Shown one piece after another: positions 34,566 to 44,051 of a stretch of 64,000 nucleotides of DNA. The position numbers and the translations under genes are program-made. Numbering within the stretch: the stretch's first letter is position 1; each line of letters begins with the position of its first letter. Source of the DNA: Bacillota bacterium (GTDB lineage: Bacteria > Bacillota > Clostridia > Christensenellales > SZUA-584); contig JAEWTL010000039.1 of NCBI GenBank assembly GCA_023459495.1, forward strand, positions 18,990 through 82,989. The letters are read 5' to 3'. Below the pieces are notes generated by a model, which saw nothing but the letters and a program-made list of their open reading frames with translations, had not been told where the DNA came from and did not search any database.

Positions 34566-35681
34566 TTACCGCCGCTCAGGATTTTCACCCTTCCTTCTCA
34601 GCATGTTCCGCATAGATATCTTCGCGAGCTCGGTGATGGTACTGAATACAAACTTCTTGACCTCAGGATCGATATTCTTCACGGCGGAAAGAATAGCGAC
34701 TGCGTTCTTCGTCCAGCCGTCCGACAGATCGTTGAACGTATCCGCCTTTGTGCTCTCCAGCACATCAAACAGTACATCGATAATGCGCTTTCGTTTTTCA
34801 TCGGACAGCGTCGCAAGCCACTCGTTCAGCGACTTGTTGCGGATCAGCGCGCCGTTGCTGATGCTGCCCGCGTAGACGAAATCGTTGTTTTCGATGTTCC
34901 ATGTAAATGGGTCGTGCTGCATGATACCATGTTGGGAGCTCTCCACCACCGAATAGTGGTCGTACTGCTGCAGCAGCATGCCCACCAGCGATTCCTCAGG
35001 CAGCGTGGTGTGGATGCGTTCCTGTATCCGCGCAAACTCCAGGCTGCTGAAGATGCTCTCCTTGAAGCCCGGTCCGTCGTGGTTGTATGCGCCAAGGATG
35101 CGTTTTTGCACCGCCAGGTCGCAATTGATCGCAGCATAGACCGCGAGGTTACCTCCCTTAGAATGACCTCCCACCCGGAGTTGCATGCGTCGAGGCAGAC
35201 GCTTGGCAGCACCGTTCAGGTAAGCGGCGGCGTCCTCCTGCGACGGAACCGGGCTGATATACGCCATGTTGAAATCTTCCTTCCAGCCCACGAGTGTGGC
35301 GTCCGTTCCGCGGTATGCGACATAGGCCGTGCCGTCCTCCAGCAGCATCGTGACCGCTGCAAACTGCTTCTCGGCAGCCGGGTCGGTGTTGCTGACGTAA
35401 TCACAGAGGTGTGTATTGCGAAAGCGTGGGCTGGCAGCCAGCGCACACAGAAACCGCAGGGTGTCGGCCCGGTCGCGCATGTCGAGGAACATTGAGTTAT
35501 ACATCTCCGCCTTCAACAGCTCTGGCAGGCGCACGGGCTTGGGCCTCTTTCCCGACAAGGGAACGATGCCATCCATGCGCACATACGCCAGCTTAGAAAG
35601 CACAAGGCTGTCCACAGCGGTGAAGCCGCGTTTTGCAAATGTGTCCATGGCGGTTTCCACATAACCGATGATGTTCTGCAT
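34566..35681 (-). CDS. DUF2974 (Mbeg1-like) alpha/beta-hydrolase protein
   Basis: 371 residues from the ATG at 35679-35681, with AGGGGG upstream; the frame continues to 35705 without a better signal. The Mbeg1-like fold is shown by FTAVDSLVLSKLAYVR, VAYRGTDATLVGWKEDFNMAY and the lipase-type nucleophile elbow VGGHSKGGNLAVYAA (G-x-S-x-G). No signal peptide. Probably a cytoplasmic lipase/esterase of unknown substrate, common in Bacillota. It lies 24 nt upstream of ogt, likely the same transcript. Confidence 0.85.
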   Translation of the reverse strand: MQNIIGYVETAMDTFAKRGFTAVDSLVLSKLAYVRMDGIVPLSGKRPKPVRLPELLKAEMYNSMFLDMRDRADTLRFLCALAASPRFRNTHLCDYVSNTDPAAEKQFAAVTMLLEDGTAYVAYRGTDATLVGWKEDFNMAYISPVPSQEDAAAYLNGAAKRLPRRMQLRVGGHSKGGNLAVYAAINCDLAVQKRILGAYNHDGPGFKESIFSSLEFARIQERIHTTLPEESLVGMLLQQYDHYSVVESSQHGIMQHDPFTWNIENNDFVYAGSISNGALIRNKSLNEWLATLSDEKRKRIIDVLFDVLESTKADTFNDLSDGWTKNAVAILSAVKNIDPEVKKFVFSTITELAKISMRNMLRRKGENPERR

Positions 35682-35729
35682 ACTATTCCCCCTGATAATA
35701 TACACCCCTGCAACGGGGCTGGCTCTTGA

Positions 35730-36239
35730 CTATTTTCGCTGCGGAGAGGACAGTTCTTCGCCCAGCCGGGCAGTCTCGTCGTCGAACGCGACCAGATAGA
35801 CCATCATATCGTGGTCTTCAAGGAATTCTTTGATGGCGGATATGGCGACCTGCATTGCCTGCTTCTTGGGGTAGCCGTATATACCGGATGAGATCAGCGG
35901 AAACGCCACGGTCTCGCAGTCGTTCCGTTCCGCGAGGTGCAACGAATTGAGGTAGCAGCTTTTCAGCAGCCGCTCCTCCCCCGCATTGCCGCCTCGCCAT
36001 ATCGGCCCGGCGGTGTGGATGACAAATTTTGCGGGCAGGTTGAAGGCGTTCGTGATTACCGCTTCACCCGCTTCACATCGGCCAATGGCGTCACACGCCG
36101 CCTGCATCTGTTTTGCGCCTGCCGCGGCGAATATCGCGCCGCATACGCCGCCGCCCTGCTGCAGCGCGGTGTTGGCCGCATTGACGACCGCATCCACACT
36201 CATCTTCGTGATATCGTTGCGTACGATCTGAAACGGCAT
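35730..36239 (-). CDS. Macrodomain protein (ADP-ribose binding / deacetylase)
   Basis: 169 residues, a single macrodomain. IVRNDITKMSVDAVVNAANT, the phosphate loop QQGGGVCGAIFAAAG and the second loop LISSGIYGYPKKQA match YmdB/Af1521-type macrodomains that bind ADP-ribose and remove O-acetyl or protein-linked ADP-ribose. No transferase partner is nearby, so a general metabolite-repair role is most likely. Confidence 0.92.
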   Translation of the reverse strand: MPFQIVRNDITKMSVDAVVNAANTALQQGGGVCGAIFAAAGAKQMQAACDAIGRCEAGEAVITNAFNLPAKFVIHTAGPIWRGGNAGEERLLKSCYLNSLHLAERNDCETVAFPLISSGIYGYPKKQAMQVAISAIKEFLEDHDMMVYLVAFDDETARLGEELSSPQRK

Positions 36240-36398
36240 CCGTTCACCCCTCCTGTACCGGCATCATTTTACCATAAACATCCGGCGCTGTCATGAGGCG
36301 CGACGCGGGTTCCCGGCCTTTTTTTCGTACAAATGTTCCGGTACAATTATGCGTGGGAATATTGCATAATGGGAAGTATGGAAAAAGGCGGTGAAAGC

Positions 36399-38549
36399 AT
36401 GGACGATATACTCTCCGGGCTCAACGAACAGCAGCAGGAGGCGGTGACTGCGACTGAGGGCTATGTGCGCGTGATCGCGGGCGCAGGCTCCGGCAAGACG
36501 CGCGCGCTCTCACACCGGTTCGCTTACCTCGTGCAGGAGGTCGGTATCCTGCCCTCTGCCATTCTGTGCGTGACCTTTACCAACAAATCCGCAAACGAGA
36601 TGCGTCAGCGTATCCGTCGGCTGACGGGCGATAACGACACGGGCTACATCAGCACGTTCCACAGCTTCTGTGTCACCGTACTACAGGAAGACAGCCATGC
36701 CGTGCAGTACCCCAAGAGCTTTCTGGTGCTGGATAACTCCGACATCGATAAGATGCTCTCCATTGTCTACGAGGAACGCGGGCTCACGCTGCGCCACAAA
36801 ACCTTCGCGCAGGCGCGGGATATGATCGAGATATACAAGCTTCAAAAGGAACCCGATTACTACGAGCATATGATCGCGATGTCACTGGATCGGCTGCGCG
36901 AGATCTATATGGACGCGGAGGACCCGGACGACATCATCTTCCGCGGCTACCTCTATCAGCAGAAAAAGTGCTTCGGCCTCGACTACAACGACCTCATCAA
37001 GTACGTGCTGCATATCTTCACCATTGACGAGGGCATCCGCCAGAAATGGCAGCAACGCCTCGAATACGTGATGGTGGACGAGTTTCAGGATATCGACCAG
37101 CTCCAATATGACCTGATGAAGGCGCTCACCGCCTATCACAAGAACCTGTTCATCGTGGGCGACCCGGACCAGACGATCTACACATGGCGCGGCGCAAGCG
37201 TGAAGTTCATTCTCGATTTCGACCGGGAATTCCCCGCAAGCACTGTAATGATGAACACCAATTATCGCTCGACGCCGCAGATACTCGCCGTGGCCAACGC
37301 CCTGATCACTGCCAACCACAACCGGGTGCCCAAGAACTTAGGCCCCACGCTACCGGATGGGCCGCCGGTCGTCTATCATCACGCGCGGACCACCGAGGCT
37401 GAGGCGCGCTGGATTGCCGGGCGTATCCGCGAACTGGAAGCATCGGGCGCACAGCTGGGCGATATCACCATACTGTACCGCGGGCATTACGTATCGCGTC
37501 CGCTCGAGGAAGTGTTCTTAAAGGAGCAGCTTCCCTACCGCATATACAGCGGCGTACCGTTCTTCTCGCGCATGGAAGTCAAGGATGCATTGTCCTACCT
37601 CCGTCTGATCGCCTATCGGGATGACCTTTCGTTTCTGCGCGTCGCCAATCTGCCCAAGCGCAATCTCGGCGAGCGCCGCATGCGCTTTCTGCAGAGCTAC
37701 GCCGCACAGCATGGCTGTACGCTCTATTCGGCGCTGGAGCACACCATCGAAGACGACATCTTTAAGAACACCGGTGCTAAGAAGCTGCTCTCCATGATCG
37801 AACGTTTTGGCACAAGCTATGCCGAGATGCCAGTATCGGAACTGCTCTCCGCTGTGTTGGATGCGAGCGGCTACGAGGAGATGCTGCGCACCGAGGGCAG
37901 TCAGGAGCGGCTGGACAACCTTGCGGAGCTCAAGCAGGCGACGCATGAATACGAGGTGTCCTGCGGCGAGGAGAGTACACTGGAGAGCTACCTCTCCCAC
38001 ATTGCGCTCATGACCAACCAGGATGCGGACGCAGGCAAAAACGCGGTCAAGATGATGACTGTACACGCCGCCAAGGGTCTGGAGTTCCCTCACGTCTTCC
38101 TATGCGGCATGTCGGAGAGCGTGTTCCCCTCCAAGAAGACCGCCACCGCCGAGGGCATGGAGGAGGAACGGCGGCTGGCGTTCGTCGCCGTCACACGGGC
38201 GCGGCAGACGCTGTGCCTCTCTGACGCGGAAGGACGTAACCCGGACGGTTCGTTCCGCGTACCCTCGCGTTTTATCATGGGCATTGACAGAAAGCTGCTG
38301 GAATACACCGCCGAGCTGCCGGACAGCTTAGTGCGCGAGGCCGAATGGCGTATCCGCGGCAGCGAGGCCACGCTGGCTCAGGCCGGAACCGCGCCGCGCT
38401 TCCAGGTGGGCGACCGTGTGCTGCACGCCATCATGGGCGCGGGACAGGTGATCGGCATAGACGAGGAGAAGTCAGTGTATACGATCCAGTTCGATGCAAT
38501 CCTCACGCCGCGAAACATCAGCTTCAAGGCGAAGCTGGAGAAGGCGTAG
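36399..38549 (+). CDS. UvrD/PcrA-family superfamily 1 DNA helicase
   Basis: 716 residues from the ATG at 36399 (MDDILSGLNEQQQEAV, the family start); upstream starts at 36378 and 36333 add residues without conservation. Helicase motifs: Q-motif LNEQQQEAV, Walker A GAGSGKT, Ia TFTNKSANEM, II VDEFQDID, III GDPDQTIYTWRGA, IV NYRSTPQIL, V MTVHAAKGLEFPHVF and VI VAVTRARQ. The C-terminal Tudor-like segment FQVGDRVLHAIMGAGQVIGI is as in PcrA/UvrD, which binds RNA polymerase. Acts in repair and conflict resolution. It could be a second PcrA paralogue. Confidence 0.93.
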   Translation: MDDILSGLNEQQQEAVTATEGYVRVIAGAGSGKTRALSHRFAYLVQEVGILPSAILCVTFTNKSANEMRQRIRRLTGDNDTGYISTFHSFCVTVLQEDSHAVQYPKSFLVLDNSDIDKMLSIVYEERGLTLRHKTFAQARDMIEIYKLQKEPDYYEHMIAMSLDRLREIYMDAEDPDDIIFRGYLYQQKKCFGLDYNDLIKYVLHIFTIDEGIRQKWQQRLEYVMVDEFQDIDQLQYDLMKALTAYHKNLFIVGDPDQTIYTWRGASVKFILDFDREFPASTVMMNTNYRSTPQILAVANALITANHNRVPKNLGPTLPDGPPVVYHHARTTEAEARWIAGRIRELEASGAQLGDITILYRGHYVSRPLEEVFLKEQLPYRIYSGVPFFSRMEVKDALSYLRLIAYRDDLSFLRVANLPKRNLGERRMRFLQSYAAQHGCTLYSALEHTIEDDIFKNTGAKKLLSMIERFGTSYAEMPVSELLSAVLDASGYEEMLRTEGSQERLDNLAELKQATHEYEVSCGEESTLESYLSHIALMTNQDADAGKNAVKMMTVHAAKGLEFPHVFLCGMSESVFPSKKTATAEGMEEERRLAFVAVTRARQTLCLSDAEGRNPDGSFRVPSRFIMGIDRKLLEYTAELPDSLVREAEWRIRGSEATLAQAGTAPRFQVGDRVLHAIMGAGQVIGIDEEKSVYTIQFDAILTPRNISFKAKLEKA

Positions 38550-38568
38550 CCACGTTTGCCGAAATATG

Positions 38569-38596
38569 TTGAATAATGTTACCTCTGTGCTAAAAT
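38569..38596 (+). promoter_or_regulatory. Putative promoter of the GPH symporter operon
   Basis: TTGAAT (38569-38574), a 16-nt spacer and TAAAAT (38591-38596), 45 nt before the ATG. Confidence 0.45.
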
Positions 38597-38641
38597 AGAA
38601 TCAACATCATTCCCGACAACATCATACGCTGAGGTGACGCT

Positions 38642-39982
38642 ATGCAAACCATCGGTACAGGGCGCAAGATACTATACGGTGCGGGCGACATCATGGGTAC
38701 GACAGCCTTTACGATCACGGCAACGTTCCTGCTGTTTTATTTTACCGAGGTCATGGGCATCCCCGCTTTTCTGTCCGGGTTGATTATCTTCCTCGGCAGC
38801 TTTTGGGACGCAGTAACCGACCCGCTTGCGGGATATCTTTCCGATAAAACGCGGACCCGGCTGGGCCGCAGACGCCCCTACTTTCTGTCCATGGCGCTGC
38901 CCATCGGTATCACGTTTGTACTCATTTTCGCTGTACCGGTCGGCATGGCACTGGTATGGAAGTTCGTACTCTGCACGTTGGCTTACCTCGCGTTCATGAC
39001 GACCAGCACCTTCTATATGGTACCGTATCTCGCATACGGCATGGAAATTGAGCGCAGCTATGACGGGCGTACCTCAGTCACGGCATGGTGCATGCTGTTC
39101 TCCATCGCCTTTGGTCTGGTCGCTTTGGTTGTGCCCCCAATGATATGGAACTCGGCTTCCGTGGTCTCCAAGGGGTATCTCACCATGGCGCTCATCTTTG
39201 CCGTACCGATCACGATTTCCCCGCTGTTTCCGTTCTTTGCATGGCGAGAGCCTACAAACCTGCCCGTACATGAAAGCCACTTTTTGGAGGACTTCAAGAA
39301 TGCGCTGAAAAGCCGGCATTTCCGTCAGAGCGCTGCGATCTATATCACATCCTGGGTGGGCATCGGCGCAGTGGAAGCGGTGCTGCTCTATTACTTCAAA
39401 TACGTCATCGACCTGTACGAGGAATTCTCGCTGGTTGCAGGCGTCATGTTCGGAGTGGCGATTCTGGCCTTGCCGCTTTGGGTGTTCTTAAGCAAAAAGC
39501 TCGATAAGCGCAAGGCGTACATCATCGGCGCAGTGGGATTTGCCGTACTGCTGTCCGCGCTGCTGCTGCCCTCACCCACTGTGCTGACGCTGCTCTGGGT
39601 ACTCGTCCCCCTGCTCGGCGTGGCACTTTCCTCACTGCACGTCATGCCCACCGCGATACTGCCCGAAGCCATCGAGGCCACGTCTTCCGGCAAAAGCGGT
39701 GAAGGAGCGCACTACGGGATACTTACGTTTATTCATAAGACGCTGAACGGGCTGGCGATCTGGGCAATTTCGGCCATTTTAGGGCTGGCAGGATTCATTC
39801 CCTCCGAAGAGAACGTATTTGTCACACAGCCACAGTCCGCCATCAATGCAATCCATATCATCATCGCAGCGGTGCCTGCCGTGCTGCTGGCATTCGGCAT
39901 TGTCGCCGCTGCCCGGTTCAGCATCGGGCGCCAAGGTTTGCAGGAACGCGCGGATACCGCCAAAGGAGGCCAGGCAGAATGA
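38642..39982 (+). CDS. GPH-family sugar:cation symporter (MFS)
   Basis: 446 residues with 12 membrane helices. The family motif between helices 2 and 3, SFWDAVTDPLAGYLSDKTRTRLGRRRPYF (residues about 55-83), is typical of MelB/GusB/XylP-like glycoside-pentoside-hexuronide carriers. GAGGTGAC precedes the ATG. The stop overlaps the start of the acetyltransferase-like gene (ATGA), so co-expressed. Substrate unknown; no glycosidase adjoins it directly. Confidence 0.9.
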   Translation: MQTIGTGRKILYGAGDIMGTTAFTITATFLLFYFTEVMGIPAFLSGLIIFLGSFWDAVTDPLAGYLSDKTRTRLGRRRPYFLSMALPIGITFVLIFAVPVGMALVWKFVLCTLAYLAFMTTSTFYMVPYLAYGMEIERSYDGRTSVTAWCMLFSIAFGLVALVVPPMIWNSASVVSKGYLTMALIFAVPITISPLFPFFAWREPTNLPVHESHFLEDFKNALKSRHFRQSAAIYITSWVGIGAVEAVLLYYFKYVIDLYEEFSLVAGVMFGVAILALPLWVFLSKKLDKRKAYIIGAVGFAVLLSALLLPSPTVLTLLWVLVPLLGVALSSLHVMPTAILPEAIEATSSGKSGEGAHYGILTFIHKTLNGLAIWAISAILGLAGFIPSEENVFVTQPQSAINAIHIIIAAVPAVLLAFGIVAAARFSIGRQGLQERADTAKGGQAE

Positions 39983-41094
39983 GCGTTACCGTACGTCGTA
40001 TCGGCAAAAATGAGATGGGCAAATTCCTTCGCCTGCCGTTTCGGCTTTACAAGAATGATTCTAACTGGGTGCCGCCTTTGTTCTCCGAAATGCGCGCAAT
40101 GCTCGATACGGATAAGAACCACTTTCTGCGCAGCAGCGCACCCGCGTATTTCATGGCATTCCGGGGCCGAAAAGCGGTCGCGCGCGTACTGGCGGGATAC
40201 CATGTGCCCATGTCGGAAAAGACCGGCGTGCCTAACGGCTACTTTGCGCTGTTTGCTGCCGAGGATGAGGAGAGCGGTCTGGCCGTAATGGAAGCTGCCG
40301 CTGCTTACTGTAAGTCCTTGGGTGCGACGCGTTTCTTCGGCCCGCAATCCCCCACCGACGGCGAGGAGGAGCGTGCGCTGCTCATCGAAGGTTTTGGATT
40401 CCCACCTGTTCTATACACAGCTTATAACCCCGAATGGTATCGGAATGTATTTGAGAAGTTCGGCATGGCGAAGTTCAACGACCTGCTGGCCTTCCTCCTC
40501 GAAGCCGACAAGCTGCCGCTGGACCGGTTCCGCCGCATTGTGCACTTTGCCGAGCAGCGGTATGGTTTTCACGCGGACCGAATCGACTTCAGCCATTTGG
40601 GCAATGAACTGCGCGACATCCAACAGGTACTGAGCGGTGCAGCTTTGGATGACTGGGATTCAGGCGTGCCCACCTGGGAGCTCATTGAGCAGACAGCGGG
40701 TGCGATGAAATCCATGGCCGACCCCGATTTCGTCTATATCGTGCGCACCAACGAAGGCCGACCCATCGCCTTTGTTGTGAGCATTCCCAACTACAACGAG
40801 GCGCTGATCCACATGAACGGGCGAATGCTGCCGTTCGGCATCATCAAGTTTTTATACTGGCGCAAGCGCATCAGCAGCCTGCGTATCCTCATGCAGTTCA
40901 GCGTCAAAGACTTCGAAGGTAAAGGTGCGGTGTCGTCCGCCTATCTCGCCATCATGGAAAAGGCCATTGAAAAAGGCTACCGCTGGGGCGAAGCATCGAC
41001 AATCGGCGAAGAGAACATTCGCTCCCTGCAGGCCGTGGAAGGCGCGGGCGGACGGGTTTACCGGCGCTTCCGCTGGTACGAGAAAGCGCTTTAA
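39979..41094 (+). CDS. GNAT-fold N-acyltransferase-like protein (YghO-like)
   Basis: 371 residues. The start VTVRRIGKNEMGKFLRLPFRLYKNDSNWVPP and the phrase FFGPQSPTDGEEERALLIEGF are typical of a family of large GNAT-like proteins with two acyltransferase folds. The C-terminal half holds KDFEGKGAVSSAYLAIMEKAIEKGYRWGEASTIGEEN, the acetyl-CoA-site region. Role unknown; members occur near lipid genes. Overlaps the symporter gene by 4 nt. Confidence 0.8.
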   Translation: MSVTVRRIGKNEMGKFLRLPFRLYKNDSNWVPPLFSEMRAMLDTDKNHFLRSSAPAYFMAFRGRKAVARVLAGYHVPMSEKTGVPNGYFALFAAEDEESGLAVMEAAAAYCKSLGATRFFGPQSPTDGEEERALLIEGFGFPPVLYTAYNPEWYRNVFEKFGMAKFNDLLAFLLEADKLPLDRFRRIVHFAEQRYGFHADRIDFSHLGNELRDIQQVLSGAALDDWDSGVPTWELIEQTAGAMKSMADPDFVYIVRTNEGRPIAFVVSIPNYNEALIHMNGRMLPFGIIKFLYWRKRISSLRILMQFSVKDFEGKGAVSSAYLAIMEKAIEKGYRWGEASTIGEENIRSLQAVEGAGGRVYRRFRWYEKAL

Positions 41095-41196
41095 ATTATT
41101 CTGTCGGTTCATGTCATAATTGAAGTGCAAAGATCCCGGCGAAACCGATCTTTCAGACTGTCGATAAACTTTAAAAAGCTGGCTTTTGAGGTCGTA

Positions 41197-41240
41197 TAAA
41201 AAACAGGCCGGATGGATGCAGACAGCGTTTCATTCGGCCT
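41197..41240 (-). terminator. Terminator of the GntR-controlled membrane operon
   Basis: Outer stem AGGCCG (41205-41210) with CGGCCT (41235-41240), an imperfect inner stem, and GTTTTTTATA on the reverse strand; 31 nt past the DUF3887-like lipoprotein stop. The convergent acetyltransferase gene has only a weak AAAAGC/GCTTTT hairpin near 41174-41187. Confidence 0.65.
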
Positions 41241-41271
41241 TGCTTTTACAATTCAGTTCCAGCGGATCATC

Positions 41272-41703
41272 TCATTCGCCGCGCAGCTTGGGCGAGTTGA
41301 AGAACAGACCATCGACCACTTTATTGTCATCTTCGCCGCTGAACGTAACCGTGACCAACACATCGTCTTCCTCATCCGTGTACTTTGCCTTATAAACCAC
41401 AATCGTATACACAACATCATTTTGCTTCGAGTCTGCCGCCTGATAGAATGTCTTGCTTTCATAGGTTCCGATGGCTGCCGAAAGCTGTTCCACCATCGCG
41501 GCAAACGCTGTTTCGTCGATGGCGGTTTTCATCGTGTCGCTGAAGTCGCGGCTGAACATCGCGTAGTCATTCTGATTCAACCCCTGCAGCAGGTTCTCCG
41601 CCATATCGTTTGCATACGGTACATCAGTCTCTTTAATGCCGCAGCCCGCAAGCAGCGCCGCCAGAGCAAGCACTGCAGCCAGTACGCTAAATCCCTTTTT
41701 CAT
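41272..41703 (-). CDS. DUF3887-like lipoprotein
   Basis: 143 residues. Lipobox ALLAGCGIKE (Cys21), then a roughly 110-residue domain beginning YANDMAENLLQGLNQNDYAMFSRDFSDTMK, which matches DUF3887, a small NTF2-like fold. GAAGGAGG precedes the ATG. The first 17 nt overlap the end of the YhfC-like gene, so translation is coupled. Function unknown; probably an extracytoplasmic partner of the membrane proteins encoded upstream. Confidence 0.82.
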   Translation of the reverse strand: MKKGFSVLAAVLALAALLAGCGIKETDVPYANDMAENLLQGLNQNDYAMFSRDFSDTMKTAIDETAFAAMVEQLSAAIGTYESKTFYQAADSKQNDVVYTIVVYKAKYTDEEDDVLVTVTFSGEDDNKVVDGLFFNSPKLRGE

Positions 41704-42454
41704 TGATAAACCCTCCTTCTATATTTTGAAATTGTTTTCCCAGCAGTTTCTTAAACCGCACCGTAATCAGTATAAGCGGTACAGTAAGTGCTGCAAGTAT
41801 GCCCTCAGTTGCCCATACGTCAAGAGAAACACCTGCTATCTGCAGCAGCGGTGTGGCAGCATCCACAACCATATGCGCTACAATTGCCAGCAGCACATAA
41901 AGCGCTTTGCGCTCTTTCACTGCATAGAAGACCAGCATCGTAAATCCGATGTGCATCGCTACAGCCAACATGCGCTCTACCCCGCCCACAAGAAAATACG
42001 ATGCAGGCGTAGAGATTAAAACTGCAGGCATCTGCCCGATTAGCGACTGGACAAACGCCACCGCATAGTTGATACCCACCAGCCAGAATGCCTCCACCCC
42101 GCCGTGTCCAAGGCCGAATACAAAGGCGTTATCCCAGTCCAGCAGGCCGGGCTTGCGCAGCAGCTGGATGCCCGCAAAGCGCCCCACTTCTTCGAACAGG
42201 CCTGCGGTAAATGCCAGCAGCAGTACGTACAGCACCGGCTGAGACAATGTAAACAAGGGGAACCACGCTGCCGTCTGCATCCACTGCAGCAGCGGAATTC
42301 GGGTCAGGATCTGGAACACCGTGAATACTGCCGCGCCGATCAGGAACGAGCGCCATTTTGCGCCACGCTTTCTGATGAAGATGATCGCAAGCACGGTAGG
42401 CGCAAACAGGCAGACCAGTGCGCTTAAAGCCATAAATACCAAAGACCAAGTCAT
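41687..42454 (-). CDS. YhfC-family intramembrane glutamic protease-like protein
   Basis: 255 residues, seven or eight membrane helices. The motif AGLFEEVGRFAGIQLL near residue 87 (EExxR) with LGHGGVEAF and later MHIGFTMLVF and IVAHMVVDAATPLL matches YhfC (DUF2324), a relative of PrsW/CPBP intramembrane peptidases. AAAGGAGG precedes the ATG. Substrate unknown; the co-encoded lipoprotein or the DUF1648 protein could be partners. Confidence 0.85.
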   Translation of the reverse strand: MTWSLVFMALSALVCLFAPTVLAIIFIRKRGAKWRSFLIGAAVFTVFQILTRIPLLQWMQTAAWFPLFTLSQPVLYVLLLAFTAGLFEEVGRFAGIQLLRKPGLLDWDNAFVFGLGHGGVEAFWLVGINYAVAFVQSLIGQMPAVLISTPASYFLVGGVERMLAVAMHIGFTMLVFYAVKERKALYVLLAIVAHMVVDAATPLLQIAGVSLDVWATEGILAALTVPLILITVRFKKLLGKQFQNIEGGFINEKGI

Positions 42455-42467
42455 GTAGTATCCTCCT

Positions 42468-43583
42468 TTATTTCAACAGCGCGGGTAAGACATAAGAAAA
42501 AACAGCAATCAATACAAGCAAGCCGATCATCATAAAAATTGCAGCCGGACGCCCAAAGTTGATGGTAAAACCCACTCCGAAGCGTTTCTCCACAAACAGC
42601 GCGGGATCGTCGCGATTCACATAATAAACGCCCCACTTCCAGTACTTGTCGTCGTCCCGGCGGATGACTTCCCCGTCCGCCCTTTTACCAAGGCGTACCC
42701 GGCTTCCGCTCTGCCCGGTCACCATTGCAATGATAAGTGCACTGACTACGCCCAATCCGGTTGCGATCATTGACGCCCACGAAATCATCATCGGGTCCAC
42801 CAGTTGCAGGAGCGCGAGCTGCACTGCAAACAGTGTCAGCAGCAGCAGCGCGCCAAAAGCCACAAGCCATGCCGACCAACGATAACGGGAAGCGGCATTC
42901 TGCCGCGAAGAGATTTCAGGATTATCAGGGTCCAGTACGGGTGGCGCTTTCAGCATGGACCAGTAAATGAATGCAAACACGAGCAGCATAAAAACCTGCG
43001 TGACCGGTGCGAAAAGGATCAGCCCGAAGCTTTTTTCAGCCAGCCGCGTCACATTGCCCGCAAGGTCGGTCTGTTGTACGACCTTATCTGGAATCTGGTC
43101 ATACATCAGCACGCCGATGAGCACAGTCGCAAGGATGATGATTACGTGGAGCACGAACCATGCGGGCGATACGGCGCGCCTGACCGCAGAGAAACGCGTA
43201 TCCGCGACAGCCGCACCGCGCGACTCTGTTTCCCAGCCATAGCGGGCTTTAAGCACTTTCACCTGCCGCCAGCGGCGCAAGTACAGCGAATAAACAGCCG
43301 TGAGATATACCAGCATAAAAACACCCATCAGTATCATAACAACGTATGCTTCCAATATGAACACCAGCGCCACATACACCGCAGTCATCACTGCGCCGAT
43401 GATCGAAACGTTTCTGGCATATCCCCTGCGCAGTACAGCAAGCTCTTCCTTATCGTGCTGGCCGGAAGGAATGCTGATACCGAAGCAGACGGTTTTGCGT
43501 CCAATATAGGGCATGATGGCAAACATGACCGTGATGGGCACAAAGCACAGCGCGTATGAAAGAATCAACATCCCATAATTCAT
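42468..43583 (-). CDS. DUF1648/DUF5808 multi-pass membrane protein
   Basis: 371 residues from the ATG at 43581-43583 (GGGGG upstream); a longer frame reaches into the GntR gene. About eight membrane helices. MYDQIPDKVVQQTDLAGNVTR is the DUF1648 signature found in the SdpI immunity family. The C-terminal DDDKYWKWGVYYVNRDDPALF and FGVGFTINFGRP match DUF5808. This combination is typical of GntR(YtrA)-linked membrane proteins in Bacillota, possibly sensing or protecting against envelope-active agents. Confidence 0.85.
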   Translation of the reverse strand: MNYGMLILSYALCFVPITVMFAIMPYIGRKTVCFGISIPSGQHDKEELAVLRRGYARNVSIIGAVMTAVYVALVFILEAYVVMILMGVFMLVYLTAVYSLYLRRWRQVKVLKARYGWETESRGAAVADTRFSAVRRAVSPAWFVLHVIIILATVLIGVLMYDQIPDKVVQQTDLAGNVTRLAEKSFGLILFAPVTQVFMLLVFAFIYWSMLKAPPVLDPDNPEISSRQNAASRYRWSAWLVAFGALLLLTLFAVQLALLQLVDPMMISWASMIATGLGVVSALIIAMVTGQSGSRVRLGKRADGEVIRRDDDKYWKWGVYYVNRDDPALFVEKRFGVGFTINFGRPAAIFMMIGLLVLIAVFSYVLPALLK

Positions 43584-43600
43584 AGATCTTCCCCCATAAT

Positions 43601-43972
43601 CTATTGGTCGTAAGCCTTTTCGCAGATCTCCAGCCACTGCTGCTTACTGACACCACGGCTGCGCGCGGCCAGCGCATGCGGCTCTATCGCTTCACCCAGC
43701 GCATCGATATACGCCTCATCGGCGACAAACTTCTGCGCAGGGTTGACGATGACGCCGCGGCTGCGGTGCACCGTGAGGTATCCTTCGTCCTTGAGCTGCC
43801 CATATGCTTTGGCCACCGTGTGCAGGTTGATGGACAGATCGGCTGCCAGCTGGCGCACGGAAGGCATAGGCTCGCCCGGTTGCAGCTTGCCCCGTGCGAT
43901 GCCCGCTACGATCTGCTGTTTGAGCTGCTCGTATATTGGCGTATCCTTTGTCATGTCCAGCTCGATAATCAT
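43601..43972 (-). CDS. GntR-family regulator, YtrA subfamily
   Basis: 123 residues from the ATG at 43970-43972 (AAGGGG upstream); a GTG at 43978 is an alternative. Winged helix-turn-helix IYEQLKQQIVAGIARGKLQPGE, MPSVRQLAADLSINLHTVAKAYGQL, then a short all-helical tail as in YtrA, too small for a classic ligand domain. First gene of the operon with the DUF1648, YhfC and lipoprotein genes; the operator at its promoter indicates autorepression, as for YtrA regulators that respond to cell-wall antibiotics. Confidence 0.93.
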   Translation of the reverse strand: MIIELDMTKDTPIYEQLKQQIVAGIARGKLQPGEPMPSVRQLAADLSINLHTVAKAYGQLKDEGYLTVHRSRGVIVNPAQKFVADEAYIDALGEAIEPHALAARSRGVSKQQWLEICEKAYDQ

Positions 43973-43988
43973 CTGCACAACCCCTTAA

Positions 43989-44027
43989 CTGTTATACTTA
44001 TTATATAACAGATGCTCGTTTTGTCAA
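43989..44027 (-). promoter_or_regulatory. Consensus promoter with GntR operator
   Basis: On the reverse strand: TTGACA (44022-44027), a 16-nt spacer and TATAAT (44000-44005). An 8-bp perfect inverted repeat, CTGTTATA (43989-43996) and TATAACAG (44004-44011) with a 7-nt centre, covers the -10 box and start point. Binding by the adjacent GntR protein would shut off the operon. Confidence 0.75.
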
Positions 44028-44051
44028 CATGTCTGGCGGTTGTTCGCAATA

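Noticed and set aside
41197..41240. Small RNA or second terminator for the plus-strand acetyltransferase gene
   Set aside because: The T-run is much better on the reverse strand, so it is assigned to the reverse-strand lipoprotein operon.
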